Shown here: piece after piece, positions 59,170 through 64,000 of the stretch
How the letters are laid out: every line of letters begins with the position of its first letter
Position numbering within the stretch: the stretch's first letter is position 1
Source of the DNA: Atherinomorus stipes
Lineage: Eukaryota; Chordata; Actinopteri; Atheriniformes; Atherinidae
Length of the DNA: 64,000 nucleotides
Reading direction: 5' to 3'
Assembly (NCBI GenBank): GCA_023101725.1
Contig: JALJCO010008701.1
Span: forward strand, 124,001 to 188,000
Notes under the pieces: generated by a model
The model's database searches: none
Seen by the model: only the letters and a program-made list of their open reading frames with translations
Told to the model about the DNA's origin: nothing
Position numbers and translations under genes: made by a program

Positions 59170-59346
59170 GGCACTAGTGGCCTTTATACAACAGTGTATA
59201 GTGACAGGAAAGGGGCAGAGAGAGTGGGGAGTGACATGCAGCAAAGGGTCCTCGACCGGGAATCGAACCGGGGCCGACTGCGCTGAGGAACTGTAGCCTC
59301 TGTTCATGGGGCGGCTGCTCAACCAACTGAGCTAATCACCGCCCCG
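59170..59346 (-). mobile_element. tRNA-derived SINE or tRNA-like repeat
   Basis: On the minus strand box A TTAGCTCAGTTGGTTGAGC (59317-59335) and box B GGTTCGATTCC (59259-59269) are well conserved, but the spacing (about 50 nt) is long for an ordinary tRNA and no acceptor stem pairs cleanly. A non-tRNA tail follows to about 59170. Best read as a SINE, not a functional tRNA. Confidence 0.65.
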
Positions 59347-60980
59347 CTTTAGACTCTTCTTGATATTCTGAGTTTATATATACACTCAGAATATCTTATG
59401 TTATATTACATTATAAGAAAATATATATTCTTTTAACAAAAAGACATAAAATAGCAGATAAAGCTGAAAACAACATATAATGCATGAACATCCATCCATC
59501 CAGGTGCCACTAGCCTACAGAGGCTGGAAATAAGCTGTGAGGTGAACCCTGCGTGCACTGATGCTCATTGGCCTGTGCTTTTTCAGGTTGTAACCTGAGT
59601 CCACCTGCTGAAAAAGAGCATTAGCTGGATGATATTTGTCCTAAAGGATGCTCTGTGCTAGTCTCCTGTAATACTGGGTGGTGTCCGTGAAAGGGAAGTT
59701 GGAGCCAATGACCTTCTGCTGTTTCTGCAGTTTTTGGTGCAGACTAAACATGGAGAAACAGCATTTAGCTGTTACGCTTCAAACAAGTGCAAACTGGAGA
59801 TTCAAATTTTACCAACTGTAAATCTAGATAAAAGCATTTCTTTTTTTTTTATGCACCTAATCATTAAATCTGCACCTGTATTTTTTAACTTAAGACTTTT
59901 ACTGCTTTTAATCATTATAATTGAGCAATTCATGTAATTTTATTATGACTTTTTTCAATGTCTTGACATGACTTTGTCTTTATATTTTTGATCTTTTTCT
60001 AAAAGCTTTTTCTGCACTCACCTTTCATGTTTTAGCATTTTGAATTTTCTTGTAAATGAAATGTGTTTTGCTAATATGCCTCGTCTGTCATCCTACATTG
60101 TGTTCCCACCAGAGAGGATAATTTCAACATCTTCTGTAGACTTGGCATTTAAGTCCTGTCTTCTTCAGCATCCTGATGACACGCAGCTTCTGTTGAACTC
60201 TTTTTACTGTTGCTCCAGTATTTTCTTTCTATCTTTTTTTCCCCAATCTGATTTGTTGCAGCAGGGTGGCTCATTTACTAAAATGATTTCTTTGGTTTTG
60301 TCCATGTTAAGTAAGAGATTATTGACATTTCCATACATGCTATCAGTATGATTTATCATATATCATGCTAAACTGGGATTCATCATCCTCTTTGATGTCA
60401 TCTACATACTTCATAACATGATTGTTCTTATGTGTGTTCAGGGCAAATGGACTTGAGCAACAGCCATGTGCTTGATTGTGAATTTATTCTTTGGAGAGTC
60501 ACTTCTGAAATGCATAAACTACAAAATATTGTGGAAAATAGATCAGTGCCAGACACATCCCTTCACAGAAAATAAGGTTCAGAGCGCCTTCTGTCTAGAT
60601 CTGGAAGCGGATTAAGTTTTTTCATCTTTAAATATATGCAACATTACCTGTAATTCATCTGCACATCCCTGGCAGATACATTATCTACTTGATAGAGGCA
60701 GTTTTCTACAGCAGCCTTCACTAATTCCTCCGTGCTGGTAAATTTACATTTGCTGGTGGTCTCTTCTTTCTCTTTACTGACACCTGTTGCATTTGATTAA
60801 ATGAAAGATTCTGTTCACTTTCTTTGCTAAATTGACATTATGATTGTAATAAATTGCTTTATCAGTGAATTCTCTCCCAAAGGAGGCAATAAAAATTGGC
60901 ATTATGATGAAATTAGCAATTTTGGCACAAATCTTCTCACAACAAACCTGCAAGGCACAACCATGACGAACAAATGAGAT
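59347..60980. other. Intergenic stretch without recognised gene
   Basis: 60040-60350 on the plus strand keeps one open frame containing DLAFKSCLLQHPDD but has no support from splice sites or family resemblance. Nothing else is recognised. Confidence 0.35.
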
Positions 60981-60989
60981 TCAGGTTCA

Positions 60990-63900
60990 GCAATCTTCAA
61001 GTTTTTATTTGTTTACAAAGTTAAGATTGCATTTTTATATAGTCCTTCCTTTAATGAGTAGAAAACCTTTTTAAAGAATTAGTTGAAAGGCACAAATTTT
61101 ACAATATATACATTTGGATCTAAATTATAAATATATAGAAAACAAAAAGCACAACCCAGGATAAAAGTGCTAAACACAGTTTTTTGTTTTATACAGAAAA
61201 AATAGGCTTTGTTTAAAAATACATACAATCAGTAGCATGTTTTTTGTTTCATTTTTTTGTTAGCAATAAATTATTTCAGAGTGATAACATTTATATAGTA
61301 TGCAAATGGTGGAGAAACAAGAAAAGATGGTTACAGTATACAGAGAGCAATCCATTAAGGGACAGGAACAAGCTTGTACTGCTCAATCATAACCAACACA
61401 AGAACAGTAACTGGATTATGCCATACTTAGTGCAAAATAATAAAAATGATTAAAGGCCTAACTACACAAATAAAGGATCATTTAAAAGAAAAAGGCTTTT
61501 TTTCCTTGAAAAACAAAACAAAACTGCTATCCATATCCCTCAAATGCATAAAGCTGTATTTCTGTGACAAACACAAAACCAAAGGCGAAACGTTTTGCAG
61601 ACAGATGTCTTGGAATGTGCCCGATGAGGAATATTGCAAGCAAGAAGATGAGCTGACGAGGAAAACTTGCAGAGGGGAGATTTTGAGTGAGTCAATCTAA
61701 TCCTGAATCTACCCATCTGATCCACTGAGGGAGGGGGATGGAGGCAATTGCACATTACAGTATAACTCAGGTGTGAATCGACTCCGTCTGTCAGCGTTTG
61801 CATGAATTAAAATGTCCCGACAGCTGCAGCACAAAAAAAAAAAAACTGTCCACAGAAAAAATAATGTTTCTTAATAAGAAACAGCCTTTGATCTTTGCCC
61901 TAAGATGGCATAAACATTTAGAATCACTGACATTTTCACAAAGACAAACAACAAACCCATCACATTAAGTCTAAAATATAAATACAGCAAGAGTCACAGC
62001 ACATAGTTAAGAGAAAAAACAAAAAGAAAAAACAAAAACAGACCATGTACTCATTAGTTTCACAACTGTTAAAAGGGGGAAATGATAAATTTCTGATAAC
62101 GCCCCGATGTTACACCTCTTTTGGGTTTCTTCCTGAGATTGATAAAAAGGTCTGGTATCTTAGAGCCGGTAACTTCTGTGGAACACTTTGGTATCTCTGC
62201 AAACCGAAGGCCTGACGTAGCTCTACACACGGGAGAAATGTTTCTACTCGAGCAAAGCAAAACTGAGAAAAGCAGAATAAATCCAGACGCTGTACAGCAG
62301 TACAGAACAGTGCAATCTTATTTGGTGGCAGGTTATAATAGAATTTGTTTTTATAGTAATCTTGAAAACGAGTAACGTCCCTGACCGAACATGTCGTTAA
62401 CTATTATATTAAGCAAGATGATAACGTATCTAAAATCTAAATATCCCTTAAATATAAATAACAACTTTTTATATAACGATGAGTAAAACATCGAGAACGC
62501 GTTGCGCTCATTCTGTCAAAACGTATTTTACAAAAGCTCGTATGCATTTCAGAATGAAGCGCAACAGAAACGAGAAACTATGCAAAGATAACCACAAAGC
62601 TTTGCCTGTCCAGCGTAAACATTGCTTCGGCATTTCTGTCTCACCACTGATGTATGACATGATTTTATTGCTTTTTAATCACTTGATCTTCTGGCATTTT
62701 TTGTTACAAACCAGTCCATCATTTTCACACAAAGATGGCCAGGTACTACCCCACAGTCAATGTTATGAGCTCATATGTTTCAAGGCTGAAATGGACACAA
62801 ATTTAGATAAATAGTTGCAATCTGTTGAACTCCACTGGAACCCAGCATTAAAGAAGACATTAAATAACTAAAAATAACAGGGATCTCTGTTCAAACCTTA
62901 ACACGATGATAAAGACAATATATCCTGTCTGATCCATTGGTTTTAAAGACTAAAAACTAATTCTGATATCGATGAAGGTCACCATGACACACACACAAAC
63001 ATACACAATAAAAGACTCAAGACATTCCTGAGGCATCCCAAATCAACACAGGAGTCGCATCACAAATATGTTACTGTCAGCTCTAAAAAATGAAAGGGTG
63101 GGGGGGGTTGGTGGTTGATCATAATTGGTTTCAATGTTGCTAAACCAGCCACCATTCCACCAAGCTTCTGGGATATTATACGAGGGGAACTGGGACACAA
63201 ATGCCAAGTTTGCTAAACCTGCAGGAATCAAGAGAAAAGCCTGCATACGATGCATCAACAGAGACTTTATCCTCCTTTCTATCATCGTAGGAAATGTGAG
63301 AGAGGAGCAAACAGCTCTCGAGAGCGTAGTGTTATGCGTTTTGCAGAGATGCGGCGGCATGAAAATACTTTGCTTCCCATCAGGCAGTTTAAGCATAAAA
63401 ATTAGAAAAAATGCACAACTTATTGTTGCCAAGAAGGAATATTTCTACAGCTCTCATATTCAGCTGTTAGCCACGGGGCGCTCGCTGTTATGTCCCCGCT
63501 TCTGCTAACCAGGCAAGCGAACGCAACGTCATCCACTGGGTTGTTCATCCACCGTTCCTTCCTGTTGTATTGCATCTTCATTTCAACACTTTCACAATCT
63601 TTACTCACTTAAAAAGCAATTTCCCTGACAACATGGCGTTTTTTTCTGATTCTGATCAAAGGGCAGCTTTCACAACAATCTAACGAGCATTTACAGGCAA
63701 AATGAAGGCGTCTTAATAAAACCCAACACCAGCATCATGTAACATAAACACCAACTGACTGACTCACTGAGGGGGCCAAAAGTTAAATACAAATATATCA
63801 TATTAAATTAATATTAAAACCAATGTTCAGGAGTACAAATCTATACATTAGGCTACATGAATTTTAAAGACTGCATTTATAGATTTCTCTGAAGGCACTG

Positions 63901-64000
63901 TTTGCAACAGCAGACTGCTCTTCCTCTCCTTTTTCCTCACACTAGTGTTCATACAAGCAGGGAGAGATCCAAGAGGGAGCATGTAGAGGAAAGCCAAAAA
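60990..64000 (-). other. Possible long 3'UTR of a minus-strand gene beyond the window
   Basis: AATAAA on the minus strand at 61004-61009 follows a repeat-poor, ORF-poor 3-kb block that looks unlike the TE-rich gaps elsewhere. This would suit the 3' end of a gene lying past 64000. No coding exon was found, so this is a guess. Confidence 0.25.

Noticed and set aside
59240..59346. Functional tRNA gene
   Set aside because: Box spacing is too long and the acceptor stem does not close; better read as a SINE head.
60040..60351. 103-codon ORF as a gene
   Set aside because: No splice sites, homology or promoter context; AT-rich open frame by chance.

Overview
This window is vertebrate nuclear DNA, almost certainly from a teleost fish. 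Genes are split into many short GT-AG exons. The longer introns and gaps are AT-rich and full of microsatellites, hAT-type MITEs, Tc1-like relics and tRNA-derived SINEs. Exons were found by matching recognisable protein segments to splice sites and checking that phases agree. All four gene models below close in frame from ATG to stop.

Layout: (1) 1-4.2 kb, mostly empty, with one candidate first exon at 2990-3122 (-). (2) gpx4, minus strand, 4554-12070: seven coding exons, an in-frame UGA read as selenocysteine, and a SECIS hairpin in the 3'UTR. Its 5.4-kb fourth intron is largely nested transposons. (3) 12.2-14.9 kb, spacer with an orphan signal-anchor-like exon and a foldback repeat. (4) polr2e (RPB5), plus strand, 14962-16964: seven exons, 210 aa, including a GC-AG intron. 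(5) arhgap45, minus strand, 17927-34457: 24 coding exons, about 1211 aa, with F-BAR, C1 and RhoGAP domains. (6) 34.7-38.0 kb, intergenic, with a deleted Tc1-like element and a palindromic repeat. (7) tjp3 (ZO-3), minus strand, 38006-55936, with a likely 5'UTR exon and promoter near 58.6-58.9 kb: 30 coding exons, about 1329 aa, with three PDZ domains, SH3, guanylate kinase-like domain and acidic tail. (8) 58.9-64 kb has no recognisable gene and may hold a minus-strand 3'UTR.

From memory, gpx4, polr2e and arhgap45 are also neighbours on human 19p13.3, and TJP3 lies on the same arm, so (2)-(5) look like ancestral synteny. The genes do not form one pathway: lipid-peroxide defence, RNA polymerase subunit, Rho-GTPase control, tight-junction scaffold.

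The most interesting signals are: a run of alternating-phase exon pairs in the PDZ2-PDZ3 linker of tjp3, which makes the protein much longer than human ZO-3; a GUGA-type SECIS core in gpx4; a splice donor built from a GT microsatellite; and eight hAT-like MITEs with readable 8-bp target duplications, two pairs of them nested.
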